A stretch of 64,000 nucleotides of DNA from Limiplasma sp045540635 (GCA_045540635.1 JAZQHO010000213.1:19733-83732); one strand, 5' to 3'; counted from the stretch's first letter, positions 5,872 through 14,442 are shown. Notes: generated by a model from the letters alone, not told the origin. Translations and numbers: made by a program.

Positions 5872-8364
5872 ATGAAAAAATGGCTCAGTTTGATCCTTTG
5901 CCTCTGCCTGATGCTGGCACCCTTTACCGCCGGCGAGGCCGCCAACGACACCTTTACGCTGATGATCTACCTTTGCGGTACCGATCTGGAATCCAGAGCC
6001 GGTATGGCTACCTCCGACCTGACTGAGATGGTCAAGAGCGGTGTTGTCAAGAACGGCGATGTGACTGTCTACATCCAGACCGGCGGCACCTCCAAGTGGC
6101 AGACCAGCGGCATTGCCAACCGCAAGGCCGAGCGCTGGACACTCAGCAAAAACGGTCTGAAGCAGCTGGAAAGCTTGGGCAGCGTCAACATGGGCGATGA
6201 TGCCTCCCTCCAGAGCTTTCTGGAATACGGCTTTGAAAACTTCCCCGCAGACCGCTATGGCCTCATCATGTGGGACCATGGCTCCGGCGCTACCGGTGGC
6301 CTGTGCCACGACGAGATCACCGGCGACAGCCTGTACTACCCGGAGATCTACAGCGCCCTCAAAAACGCCACCAAGGGCATGCGCGGCACGCCCTTCGCCT
6401 TCGTGGGCTTTGATGCCTGCCTGATGGGCAGCTACGAAATGGCACTGCACCTCGCGCCCTTTGCCGAGTACATGATCGCCAGTGAGGAGCTGGAACCCGG
6501 TACCGGCTGGGCCTACAACGGCTGGCTGCCCGCGCTGGTCAGCAACCCCGGTATTTCTGTGGAAAAGCTGGGCAAGACCATTGTAGACAGCTTCGTAAAC
6601 GGTATTCAGCAGTACAGCCGCAGCGAGTACGCCACCCTTTCTGTGATCGATCTTTCCCGGATGGATCAGCTGCAGGATGCGGTGGAGGATATGGCCGTGT
6701 CGCTGAACAAGCAGCTGGAGAGCGATTTCAGCACCCTCTCCCGCCTGCGCCAGAACATGCGCTCCTTTGGCGAGATCTCCAACGCCGCCTCCGACATGGT
6801 GGATATGACCACCTACGCTGAGGTGTTCTCCCGCTTCGACGCTTCCGCTGCTGCCAACATCAAGGAAGCACTGGAGGACGTGGTGGTCTACTCCCGCCAC
6901 ACCAGCAACCTTTCCGGCGTGACGGGTCTGAGCATTCTGGTGCCCTTCTCCACCCGCTACAACGCTTCCACCTACATGAAGCAGTACGATACCCAGAACC
7001 TGACCCCCAAGCATACTGCTTTTGTGGAGGCTTTTATCGGCAAGATCGGCTCCGGCTCCTCAGGCGGCTATGGTCTGGCCGACCTGTTCGGTTTTGGCTC
7101 CCCCACCGTTTCCTCCCAGAGCGTGCAGTCTGCCGAGATCGACTGGTTCTCCCAATACGCCAGCGATGCGGACAGCTACTCTCAGAACGCCAGCGACCTG
7201 TGGGGCAGCCTGTACGGCTCCGGCTATCAGGAGAGCAACAGTTCCGACTTCTCGCTGGATTCCTTCCTGGGCATGCTGCTGGGCGGCAGCACCGGCTCCG
7301 GCTACAACAGCTCCTATGACAGCTACTCCTCCAGCCTTTGGGGCGATATGAGCGGCTACAGCGACAGCAGCTTCGCCACCGACAGCGGCTACAGCAACGA
7401 TTTCTGGAGCGATATTCTGGGCGGTGGCACCACCGGCAGCAATACCGGCAGCAGCTCTTCCGGTACGGGCAGTTCCTCCGGCTCTGCACTTGATTTCTGG
7501 GGCTTCACCACCGCCACCGAGGCACCTCAGCCCACCGCCACCCCCGCCGCAGGCAACCTGCTGGACTTCTGGGGGCTCGTTTCCGCTACCGAAGCACCTC
7601 AGCCCACCGCCACGCCCAACAACAGCCTGCTGGATTTCTGGGGCCTTACCGGCAATACCACCGCACCTGCCCAGAGCAGCGCACAGGTGACTGTGCAGAC
7701 CGACGAAGGCGAAGTAACGCTGAATAACCCCTTTGCGGGCAGCGACAGTGAATATGCCTATACCATGGAGCTGACCCCCGAACAGCTTGAGGTGCTTGGC
7801 AAGGTAGAGGCCAACCTGATGATGGACATCAGCGACCCCGACTTTGAGTGCTATGTGGAGCTGGGCTATGTGCAGGACGTGATCGTTGACTGGAACCGCG
7901 GTAAGATCTACGGCCTGTTTGACGGCACGTGGGGTCATCTGGATGGTCAGATGGTCTGCATGTACGATCAGGTGGCCCACGACCGCTACGTGCGTTCCCT
8001 GATCCCCATCACGCTCAACGGCGAGGCCACCTATCTGCTCATCACCTTCGATGAGGAAAACCCCAACGGCACCGTGCTGGGCACCACCGAGGGCTGGACA
8101 GAAAACGGCATGCCCGCCCGCGGCGTTACCAAGCTGAAGAAGGGCGATGTGGTCATTCCCCAGTACGAGCTCATCTACTGGGATGCCGATGGCAACCAGT
8201 GTGTGGAACCCTTCGAGGGCGATCCCATCACCGTTGGCTCCAGCCTGACCATTCCCTTTGCCTTTGAGCAGGTGGAAGGCGATGTGGACTATGTCTACGG
8301 CTTCTGCCTGACCGATATTTACGGCGACGAAGTACTCTCCGACTTTATGACCCTGTCCTATTGA
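5872..8364 (+). CDS. Secreted clostripain-related cysteine peptidase (family C11)
   Basis: 830 residues. Residues 1-23 are a Sec signal peptide (KK, hydrophobic core, small residues before EAAND). The C11 catalytic domain spans about 25-385: the catalytic His is in MWDHGSG (H136) and the nucleophile Cys in GFDACLMGS (C183), both intact. Residues about 390-540 are Ser/Gly/Tyr-rich and low in complexity. Three copies of a short motif (DFWG followed by a Thr/Pro linker such as ATEAPQPTATP) lie around residues 540-600. A beta-rich C-terminal domain (about 620-830) has no family I recognise. There is no LPXTG signal or C-terminal membrane helix, so it is secreted or loosely attached. The likely role is Arg/Lys-specific proteolysis outside the cell. 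Confidence 0.85.
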   Translation: MKKWLSLILCLCLMLAPFTAGEAANDTFTLMIYLCGTDLESRAGMATSDLTEMVKSGVVKNGDVTVYIQTGGTSKWQTSGIANRKAERWTLSKNGLKQLESLGSVNMGDDASLQSFLEYGFENFPADRYGLIMWDHGSGATGGLCHDEITGDSLYYPEIYSALKNATKGMRGTPFAFVGFDACLMGSYEMALHLAPFAEYMIASEELEPGTGWAYNGWLPALVSNPGISVEKLGKTIVDSFVNGIQQYSRSEYATLSVIDLSRMDQLQDAVEDMAVSLNKQLESDFSTLSRLRQNMRSFGEISNAASDMVDMTTYAEVFSRFDASAAANIKEALEDVVVYSRHTSNLSGVTGLSILVPFSTRYNASTYMKQYDTQNLTPKHTAFVEAFIGKIGSGSSGGYGLADLFGFGSPTVSSQSVQSAEIDWFSQYASDADSYSQNASDLWGSLYGSGYQESNSSDFSLDSFLGMLLGGSTGSGYNSSYDSYSSSLWGDMSGYSDSSFATDSGYSNDFWSDILGGGTTGSNTGSSSSGTGSSSGSALDFWGFTTATEAPQPTATPAAGNLLDFWGLVSATEAPQPTATPNNSLLDFWGLTGNTTAPAQSSAQVTVQTDEGEVTLNNPFAGSDSEYAYTMELTPEQLEVLGKVEANLMMDISDPDFECYVELGYVQDVIVDWNRGKIYGLFDGTWGHLDGQMVCMYDQVAHDRYVRSLIPITLNGEATYLLITFDEENPNGTVLGTTEGWTENGMPARGVTKLKKGDVVIPQYELIYWDADGNQCVEPFEGDPITVGSSLTIPFAFEQVEGDVDYVYGFCLTDIYGDEVLSDFMTLSY

Positions 8365-8393
8365 TTCTGCGACATACCAAGGAGGCGAGCGCC

Positions 8394-10427
8394 ATGACCC
8401 CCTGGGAAACCATCATTGACGAACTGTTTTTTGCCGGGCGCAGAAGAGTAACTGCCGAAACCGCCGAGAAGCCTGTCACTGCGGAAGCTCCTGCCGTGGA
8501 AGCTCCTGCCGCCAAGGAGGCCGCTCCTGCGGTAAAAGCCGCCCCCAAGCCCATGAGCCTGTGGGATTCTGTGGTGGATGAGATCTTCTTCGGCGGACGG
8601 GAGACGGCTGCGCTGGCTGCTGCTATGGCTGCAGAAGAACCCGCTGCAGCAGAGGAAGTTGCAGAAGTCGAGCCCACTATCGAAACAACAGAGGAGACCC
8701 CTGCCGAAGCTGCCGCGGAAGCTCCTGCCGCCAAGGAAGCCGCTCCTGCGGTAAAAGCCGCCCCCAAGCCCATGAGCCTGTGGGATTCTGTGGTGGATGA
8801 GATCTTCTTCGGTGGGCGGGAGACGGCTGCGCTGGCTGCTGCTATGGCTGCGGAAGAACCCGCTGCAGCAGAGGAAGTTGCAGAAGTCGAGCCCATGATC
8901 GAGACGGCAGAAGAGAGCTCTGCCAATGCCGCTGTGGACACCGCCGCCAATGAAAACGGCGAGCCCTCCCCCGCTGCCCCGGAAGCTTTCGATTTCAGTG
9001 CTGCTGAAGAGACGATGATGGCACTGCAGCAGAAGCTGAAGGAGTTGAAGATCCCCATGGTGATCGTTCTGGAAGGCTGGCAGGCCTCCGGCAAGGGCAC
9101 CATCGCCGGGGAGCTGCTGGAAGGGTTGGATCCCCGCGGATACGATGTATGCGTTCGTGAGCGCTTCCCCGAAGAGGAAAACTGCTACCCGGCGCTGCAC
9201 CGCTACTGGATCCATATGCCCAGGCAGGGCAAGATCTCGCTGTTTATCGGCAGCTGGTACCATGATCTATGCGCCATGCTGGTAAAGGGCAAGCATCCCC
9301 GCCGGGCTGCCCGCCGGCAGGAGCAGATCCGCATGATGGAGCAGATGCTCCTGCGGGACGGTGCTGTGATCGAGAAATTTTTCCTTGATGTACCTGCCAA
9401 AGTGCAGAAAAAGCGCCTGAAGGAGATGGACAGCCGCAAGGCGACCCGCAGCACGCTTACCAAGGCAGACTGGGCACAGAACCGCCATTACGACCGTTGG
9501 CAGCAGGCATACCGCAGGCTGCTGGAGGAGACCAACCTGCCCGGCAGCGAATGGCATCTGCTGAACGGTGAGGATAAAAAGGCCTGCAAGCGGGCACTGT
9601 ACGAGACCCTGATCTCCTCTATGGAAAAGGCTATCGCGCAGCGGCAGGCAGGCGACCGCAGCTGGGATACCGAGACCATTACCGACCATGACCCCATCCC
9701 CACGGAGCCTATCCCGGAGCTGGAGCTGTATGAAACAGAATTGGTGCTGGATCGGGAATACAAGGCTGCTCTCAGCGCATTGCAAAAGAAGCTGCACAAG
9801 CTGCAATATGAGCTGTACAGCCGGGGCATTCCGGTCGTGATCGCCTTTGAGGGCTGGGATGCAGCAGGCAAGGGCGGCAGCATCCGCCGTCTGACCAGCG
9901 GTCTGGATCCTCGCGGCTTTGCGGTGATACCCGTGGCCTCCCCCACCGCTGAGGAGAAGGAGCACCATCACCTGTGGCGCTTCTGGAAAGACCTGCCCAA
10001 GAACGGTGATATCCGCATTTTCGACCGCACCTGGTACGGCCGGGTGATGGTGGAGCGGCTGGAGGGCTTCTGCACCGAAGCCCAGTGGAAGCGCAGCTAC
10101 GAGGAAATGAATCTGTTTGAGCAGGAGCTGACCGATGCGGGCGCTGTGGTATGCAAGTTCTGGCTGCACATCAGCCCCGATGAGCAGCTGAAGCGCTTCA
10201 ACAGCCGCGCCTCCAATCCGGATAAGCAGTGGAAGATCACAGACGAGGACTGGCGCAACCGCGAAAAGTGGTCTCTCTATGAGGAAGCCGTCAACGACAT
10301 GCTCCAGAAAACCAATACCGCCTATGCGCCATGGACTGTGGTGGAAGCAGACAGCAAGCACTTTGCCCGCGTTAAGGTGCTGGAGACTGTTGTGGCTGCC
10401 ATTGAAAAGCGGCTGAAAGCGGAATGA
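8394..10427 (+). CDS. Two-domain polyphosphate kinase 2 family protein with duplicated N-terminal extension
   Basis: 677 residues; AAGGAGG lies shortly before the ATG. Residues 1-200 are an Ala/Glu/Pro-rich extension holding three copies of an amphipathic motif (MTPWETIIDELFFAG at 1-15, MSLWDSVVDEIFFGG at 54-68 and 127-141). Two PPK2 domains follow: Walker A EGWQASGKGT (227-236) and EGWDAAGKGGS (486-496). Two-domain PPK2 proteins are typically polyphosphate:AMP phosphotransferases that make ADP from AMP and polyphosphate. In the second domain the DRTWYGR motif is intact, while in the first the matching place reads IGSWYHD. The first domain is therefore probably catalytically weak or regulatory. 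The N-terminal extension is not part of the PPK2 family and may be a docking segment. Confidence 0.88.
   Translation: MTPWETIIDELFFAGRRRVTAETAEKPVTAEAPAVEAPAAKEAAPAVKAAPKPMSLWDSVVDEIFFGGRETAALAAAMAAEEPAAAEEVAEVEPTIETTEETPAEAAAEAPAAKEAAPAVKAAPKPMSLWDSVVDEIFFGGRETAALAAAMAAEEPAAAEEVAEVEPMIETAEESSANAAVDTAANENGEPSPAAPEAFDFSAAEETMMALQQKLKELKIPMVIVLEGWQASGKGTIAGELLEGLDPRGYDVCVRERFPEEENCYPALHRYWIHMPRQGKISLFIGSWYHDLCAMLVKGKHPRRAARRQEQIRMMEQMLLRDGAVIEKFFLDVPAKVQKKRLKEMDSRKATRSTLTKADWAQNRHYDRWQQAYRRLLEETNLPGSEWHLLNGEDKKACKRALYETLISSMEKAIAQRQAGDRSWDTETITDHDPIPTEPIPELELYETELVLDREYKAALSALQKKLHKLQYELYSRGIPVVIAFEGWDAAGKGGSIRRLTSGLDPRGFAVIPVASPTAEEKEHHHLWRFWKDLPKNGDIRIFDRTWYGRVMVERLEGFCTEAQWKRSYEEMNLFEQELTDAGAVVCKFWLHISPDEQLKRFNSRASNPDKQWKITDEDWRNREKWSLYEEAVNDMLQKTNTAYAPWTVVEADSKHFARVKVLETVVAAIEKRLKAE
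8502..8905 (+). repeat. Tandem 219-bp direct repeat inside the PPK2 gene
   Basis: Two nearly identical copies start near 8502 and 8721, offset exactly 219 bases (73 codons). They encode the Ala/Glu linker plus the MSLWDSVVDEIFFGG motif. The near identity at DNA level points to a recent duplication. Confidence 0.9.
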
Positions 10428-10446
10428 TCATCGTAAGCCGGTTGCC

Positions 10447-10475
10447 TTGCCTTTTCCGGTGCTTTGTGCTATGAT
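10447..10475 (+). promoter_or_regulatory. Promoter of pnuC
   Basis: TTGCCT, 17 bases, TATGAT. It lies upstream of the leader terminator, so the leader belongs to the pnuC transcript. Confidence 0.65.
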
Positions 10476-10496
10476 GACTGCACTGCCACCGGGTAG

Positions 10497-10562
10497 GAAT
10501 GCAACAAGCATTCGTACACGCATCGTTAGGTCTTTGAAGATGCGTGTGCGGATGCTTTTTTA
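10497..10562 (+). promoter_or_regulatory. pnuC leader with mutually exclusive hairpins (candidate attenuator or riboswitch)
   Basis: The leader contains a 19-bp terminator stem (10506-10524 with 10539-10557, two G-U pairs) ending in a T run. A small hairpin just upstream (GAATGC 10497-10502 with GCATTC 10508-10513) uses the same 10508-10513 segment, so the two cannot both form completely. This is the layout of a terminator/antiterminator switch. I do not recognise a known riboswitch class here. The stem could also simply end read-through from the PPK2 gene. Confidence 0.5.
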
Positions 10563-10578
10563 TTGGAGGTACGGCGTT

Positions 10579-11289
10579 ATGAGATCCGGCTATTTTACCA
10601 CCGGCGAAAAGCTTCTGTGGGGTATATCTGTTGCGGCAGTGCTGCTGTCGTTTCTGCTGTTCGGGGGTGGCGGCTGGCTTACGCTGGCAGCCTCGCTGAT
10701 CGGTGTTACCTCGCTGATCTACAACGCCAAGGGCAATCCCTTCGGGCAGCTGCTGATGGTGCTCTTCAGCCTGATGTACGGAGTCATTTCGTGGCAGGAG
10801 CGCTACTACGGAGAAATGATCACCTATCTGGGCATGACCATGCCCATGGCGGTATTTGCGCTTGTTTCATGGCTGCGGCATCCCTTTGAGGGCAAGCGCT
10901 CCGAAGTGACGGTCAACCGCATCGCCCGGGGCGAGTGGCTGCTTTTGGGCGCACTGACCCTTCTGGTAACACTGCTGTTTTTTTGGATCCTGCGATCTTT
11001 CAATACACAGCAGCTGTTTTTCAGCACCCTGTCGGTGACAACCAGCTTTCTGGCGGTGTACCTGACGTGGCGGCGCAGCCCGCTCTTTGCGTTGGCCTAT
11101 GCCGCAAACGATGTGGTGCTGATCATTCTCTGGTGTCTGGCAGCGGTGCAGGATTGCTCCTGCCTGTCGGTGGTGGTTTGCTTTGTGGCTTTCCTTGCCA
11201 ACGATATTTATGGCTACCTGAGCTGGCGGCGCATGGCACACCGGCAGGCAGCCCTGCGGGACGATCTGACCGTATGGCCAGATCGCTGA
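10579..11289 (+). CDS. PnuC-family nicotinamide riboside / vitamin transporter
   Basis: 236 residues with about seven hydrophobic helices. PnuC-type features are visible: SLIGVTSLIYNAKGNPFGQ in helix 2-3, GVISWQERYYGEMITYLGMTMP, and the paired region LTWRRSPLFALAYAANDVVLIILW near the C-terminus. The family moves nicotinamide riboside or related vitamins by facilitated diffusion, with a kinase trapping the product. The start at 10579 follows GGAGG by ten bases; earlier in-frame codons fall within the leader hairpin. The exact ligand cannot be decided, and no NadR-like kinase lies nearby. Confidence 0.85.
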   Translation: MRSGYFTTGEKLLWGISVAAVLLSFLLFGGGGWLTLAASLIGVTSLIYNAKGNPFGQLLMVLFSLMYGVISWQERYYGEMITYLGMTMPMAVFALVSWLRHPFEGKRSEVTVNRIARGEWLLLGALTLLVTLLFFWILRSFNTQQLFFSTLSVTTSFLAVYLTWRRSPLFALAYAANDVVLIILWCLAAVQDCSCLSVVVCFVAFLANDIYGYLSWRRMAHRQAALRDDLTVWPDR

Positions 11290-11294
11290 ACCCC

Positions 11295-11334
11295 AAAAGA
11301 AGCGGTTGCAGACTTGCTCTGCAACCGCTTCATA
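11295..11334. terminator. Bidirectional terminator between pnuC and the YgjP-type gene
   Basis: GAAGCGGTTGCAGA pairs with TCTGCAACCGCTTC around a 5-base loop between two convergent genes. On the minus strand it is followed by TTTT. Confidence 0.75.
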
Positions 11335-11345
11335 AATCGTTCTTT

Positions 11346-12023
11346 TCAGCCCTCTCTGAGCAGCGTCAGATAACCGCTGAGCTGCTTCAGTGCCGCACGG
11401 CGCTGCTTTGCATCCGGCAGATAACGCTGGGTATGGGCATGGAAATCCGGGGAATGGTTCATATGCCGCATGTGGGACAGCTCATGCACGATCACATAAT
11501 CGATAAGCGAAGGTGGGCAGTGCATCAGCGCCACATTCAAGCGTAGGGAGCCATCGGTTTTCATGCTGCCCCACCGGGTTCTGGGGTTGGCAAGGGTCAG
11601 CGTGGAGGGCTTCAGCTGCATGATCTCCGCCCAGTATGCGACCCGCTGCGGCAGGTAGCTCTCTGCCTGCCGTGCCAGCCAACGAAGGGCATGCCGCCTC
11701 GGCTCTCCACTTTGCGGCAGAAACAGGATGCCGTCTTTTTCCACAGGGGTGCGCACCTTGTCTGTTTGCAGGCGCAGGTTCCCGCCCAGATAGGGCAGGC
11801 TGCCCCCAACCGCAAATGCCGGTACCGCATCCCGCTTTTCCTGCTGGCGCTGCACCGCCTGACGGATCCACGCCTGCTTTTGCTCCACAAAACTGCGTAT
11901 TTCCGCTTCCGGCGTTTTCAGCGGCGCACGAACAGTCACTGCTCCGTCTCTGCCAACAGTGATAGAAATGGTGCGCCGGTCAGAGCGCACCATTTGATAA
12001 TCGCAGATCTTATTCTCAATCAT
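11346..12023 (-). CDS. YgjP/M48-like zinc metallopeptidase
   Basis: 225 residues. The zinc-binding HExxH motif is VHELSHMRHMNHS, with a further His downstream (HSPDFH), and the family-typical NPRTRWGSMKTDGSLRLN precedes it. The YgjP-type (DUF45) family is of poorly known function; members near type I restriction genes are an exception, and no such genes are seen here. Its start overlaps the upstream GNAT gene's stop by 8 bases, so the two are translationally coupled. No signal peptide: cytoplasmic. Confidence 0.85.
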   Translation of the reverse strand: MIENKICDYQMVRSDRRTISITVGRDGAVTVRAPLKTPEAEIRSFVEQKQAWIRQAVQRQQEKRDAVPAFAVGGSLPYLGGNLRLQTDKVRTPVEKDGILFLPQSGEPRRHALRWLARQAESYLPQRVAYWAEIMQLKPSTLTLANPRTRWGSMKTDGSLRLNVALMHCPPSLIDYVIVHELSHMRHMNHSPDFHAHTQRYLPDAKQRRAALKQLSGYLTLLREG

Positions 12024-12819
12024 AATTCATACCCGGATAGAAGCAGATGCGACGCACAGGGCCGGCCTTGCAGCTACGGGCAAGCGCCATCTGCGGAGCA
12101 TTGCGGCGCATCACTTCCGCTTCCACGTTGGTAACACCCCGGCTGGCAAGGATCTGCATACCGGTGGCGATAAGGCTCTTGGCGAGACCAAGCCTGCGGT
12201 AGTTGGGCACAACATACAGACCGATCAGCTGCGCATTGGGGCCGTGACCGGTAAAGGCGATCTCGCCTACGATCTCGCTGCCGCGCCGCATGTAGATGGC
12301 GAAGAAATGCGGCAGGCTCATGTAGCGCTGCATCATAGCAGGATTGATGGCATTGAGCCGATAGGTGTTCATCCGGTCGATGAAGCCCGTCAGCTCCGCT
12401 TGATTGTTGATGGGTACATAGTTCATATCGTAGCCCATGGGAGCAGCGGCACGGGCATCGGGCATGCTGAGCCGGAACACATCCAGTGCATCATCGGAAA
12501 CAAAGCCGTTCTCAAGGTAGAAAGCCATCCCCTGCGCATCCTGCGGGCCGACCTGCGTATACACACGCACAGGCATATTGGCACACTGCTCGCGCATCTG
12601 GCGCACGCGCGCCAGCAGCGCACCCATCAGCATGTCTTTGCCCGGACCCTGCGAGCGGATGCTCAAGTACAGGTTTACAGGGCGCTCCGGGAACAGCTGG
12701 GGCCGGAAAAGGGGAATAATAAAGCCTTCTGCAACAGTCTGATTGGCACTGTCGGCAATATAGAACACATTCTCCGTCGGCAGGCCGTATACCGATTGCG
12801 GCGGGTGAAAAATATGCAT
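12016..12819 (-). CDS. GNAT acetyltransferase with two GNAT-like halves
   Basis: 267 residues. The C-terminal half is a clear GNAT domain: LIGLYVVPNYRRLGLAKSLI carries the acetyl-CoA loop (RRLGLA) and TNVEAEVMRRNAPQMALARSCKAG is motif B. The N-terminal half (residues 1-120, LYLSIRSQGPGKDMLMGALL ... AMAFYLENGF-like end) looks like a second, degenerate GNAT fold, as in tandem mycothiol-synthase-like proteins. It is the first gene of a two-gene operon with the YgjP-type peptidase. The substrate is unknown. Confidence 0.75.
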   Translation of the reverse strand: MHIFHPPQSVYGLPTENVFYIADSANQTVAEGFIIPLFRPQLFPERPVNLYLSIRSQGPGKDMLMGALLARVRQMREQCANMPVRVYTQVGPQDAQGMAFYLENGFVSDDALDVFRLSMPDARAAAPMGYDMNYVPINNQAELTGFIDRMNTYRLNAINPAMMQRYMSLPHFFAIYMRRGSEIVGEIAFTGHGPNAQLIGLYVVPNYRRLGLAKSLIATGMQILASRGVTNVEAEVMRRNAPQMALARSCKAGPVRRICFYPGMNYD

Positions 12820-12860
12820 CAGTGCAGCTCTCCTTTCGGGCAGATGCTTTCACAATGGGT

Positions 12861-12889
12861 ATTGTACCGCAATTCGTCAAGATATGCAA
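12861..12889 (-). promoter_or_regulatory. Promoter of the GNAT-YgjP operon
   Basis: On the minus strand TTGCAT, 17 bases, TACAAT, about 40 bases before the start codon, with AAAGGAG between. Confidence 0.75.
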
Positions 12890-12973
12890 GCAGCAGGCAG
12901 GGACAGCGGCACATTTTCGGAAGGTTTTGCCATCTGTTTACACGTATGTACCCGTTTCTTCCGGGCATACAAA

Positions 12974-13008
12974 CAGCCCCTGTCCCCCTTGCGGGGAACA
13001 GGGGCCGG
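12974..13008 (-). terminator. Terminator of the TasA-like gene
   Basis: CCCCTGTTCCCC pairs with GGGGGACAGGGG around a tetraloop (minus strand), followed by a T-rich CTGTTTGT. A weaker GGAGCCG/CGGCTC hairpin lies closer to the stop near 13030. Confidence 0.7.
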
Positions 13009-13059
13009 GGTCTTATCCGCTACGCACGGGAGCCGTTACGGCTCGTGCGGGGTGTAAGA

Positions 13060-14442
13060 TCAGTATACGTCGGTGCCGTTTACAACAACGTTCAGCTTGT
13101 CGGAGCCCATGCTGTTCTTGTTGGACCACAGGGTGGTGCCGGTAACAATGCCGTTGGGGTTCTCAGCAAAGCCGTTCACGTCAACGTTGGTCAGCTTCAG
13201 CTCGTAGGTCTTGCCGTAGTCGTTGCCGATCTCAACAGCAGTTTTCTTTTGTTCAAGAGCATCGCTGTCGTTGAACACGCTGTTGCTGATGGACAGCTTG
13301 GTGTTGGCGGTGCCGTAAAGCAGCACAGCCTTGCCATCGCAGTTGAAGGTGCAGTGATCCATGGTCACGCTGGGAGCGCCCCAAGTCCACAGGTTGTACT
13401 TATCGCCGGTGATATCGAAGGTGCAGTAATCGAACTTGGAAGTGCCATAGCAGGTGTACTGACCCTTGAAGACGCAATCCTTATAGGTACCGTTCAGACG
13501 GCCATAGCCGGGGTAGGTGCCGGTATTCTTGGAAGAATCGAAGGTGATGCCGTAGAACTCAACGGTAGCGCCGTCGAAGTCGTAATCAACACCATCCTCG
13601 CCCTCGTTGGTGTAATACAGAACCACATTCTTGGACTCACCGTAAAGCTTGAGCGTCCTGCCGTTCAGGGCATTCATGTTGGCGTTGTACTCACCATCGG
13701 CCAGCAGGATCTCGGTGGCGCCATTCTTCACAGCAGCTTCCAGCTCAGCAGGCGTGGTAACACGGGTGATACCGGCGGGAGCTTCAAAGGTCACATTGTC
13801 GTTATCGCCATTGGTGCTCTCGGTGGGGATGGTCTCATCCTCCCACTGAGCGTGGTAGGCTTCGTAGGCTTCTCCAACAGTGTAGAAGCCCTCGGTCTGC
13901 ACGGCGTAACCGGAGACGATCACATCCAGTTCGGACAGGTCCTCGCCGATGGGGGTAGCAACGCCGTTCTCAACAACAACGAACTCACCGTTCTGGTAGT
14001 CTACAGCGCCGGACAGGGTAACGGAATCCAGCAGCTTGCCGGTTTCTTCGCCGGCAGCCAGAGCCTCGTCTACATACACGGTGTAGACCATGTACTCGTT
14101 GCCGTCGTCGCCGATCATCTTATCGGGTTCGTCGTCGGGCTGCACGCCGTCGGCCCAGTTCAGCTGCAGGTAGGGATCCACATTGGCAGGCACAGCCACG
14201 GTCATCCACACCCAGGCGGAGGTAGCGCCGGTGTTGATGATCTGCGCATCCTTGTTAACGGTAGCGCCGGGGGCCAGCGGACTGTTCTGCTCGAAGTTTT
14301 CATCCACGATGATGTCCACATTGCCCACGGTGAAGGTGTTCACCTTGGTGTCGGTATCGGTCAGGTAAGCGAGGGTGCTGCCCAGACCAACCACCAGCGT
14401 AACCACGATGCACAGGCACAGGAGAAGGGTTTTCTTGCTCAT
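13060..14442 (-). CDS. TasA/CalY-like secreted protein with a beta-helix C-terminal half
   Basis: 460 residues from the ATG at 14442 (AAAGGA before it). The N-terminus has a hydrophobic segment (LLLCLCIVVTLVVGLGSTLAY) followed by LTDTDTKVNTFTVGNVDI, the hallmark of SipW-dependent, TasA/camelysin-type proteins. The next 190 residues resemble that beta-sandwich (NTGATSAWVWMTVAVP). From about residue 235 (VTTPAELEAAVKNGATEILLADGEY) the sequence becomes a right-handed beta-helix of pectate-lyase type with repeating rungs (VEFYGITF, YKDCVFKG, FDYCTFDI, MDHCTFNC). It is probably an extracellular matrix or surface protein. No sipW-like signal peptidase gene is next to it. Confidence 0.75.
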   Translation of the reverse strand: MSKKTLLLCLCIVVTLVVGLGSTLAYLTDTDTKVNTFTVGNVDIIVDENFEQNSPLAPGATVNKDAQIINTGATSAWVWMTVAVPANVDPYLQLNWADGVQPDDEPDKMIGDDGNEYMVYTVYVDEALAAGEETGKLLDSVTLSGAVDYQNGEFVVVENGVATPIGEDLSELDVIVSGYAVQTEGFYTVGEAYEAYHAQWEDETIPTESTNGDNDNVTFEAPAGITRVTTPAELEAAVKNGATEILLADGEYNANMNALNGRTLKLYGESKNVVLYYTNEGEDGVDYDFDGATVEFYGITFDSSKNTGTYPGYGRLNGTYKDCVFKGQYTCYGTSKFDYCTFDITGDKYNLWTWGAPSVTMDHCTFNCDGKAVLLYGTANTKLSISNSVFNDSDALEQKKTAVEIGNDYGKTYELKLTNVDVNGFAENPNGIVTGTTLWSNKNSMGSDKLNVVVNGTDVY

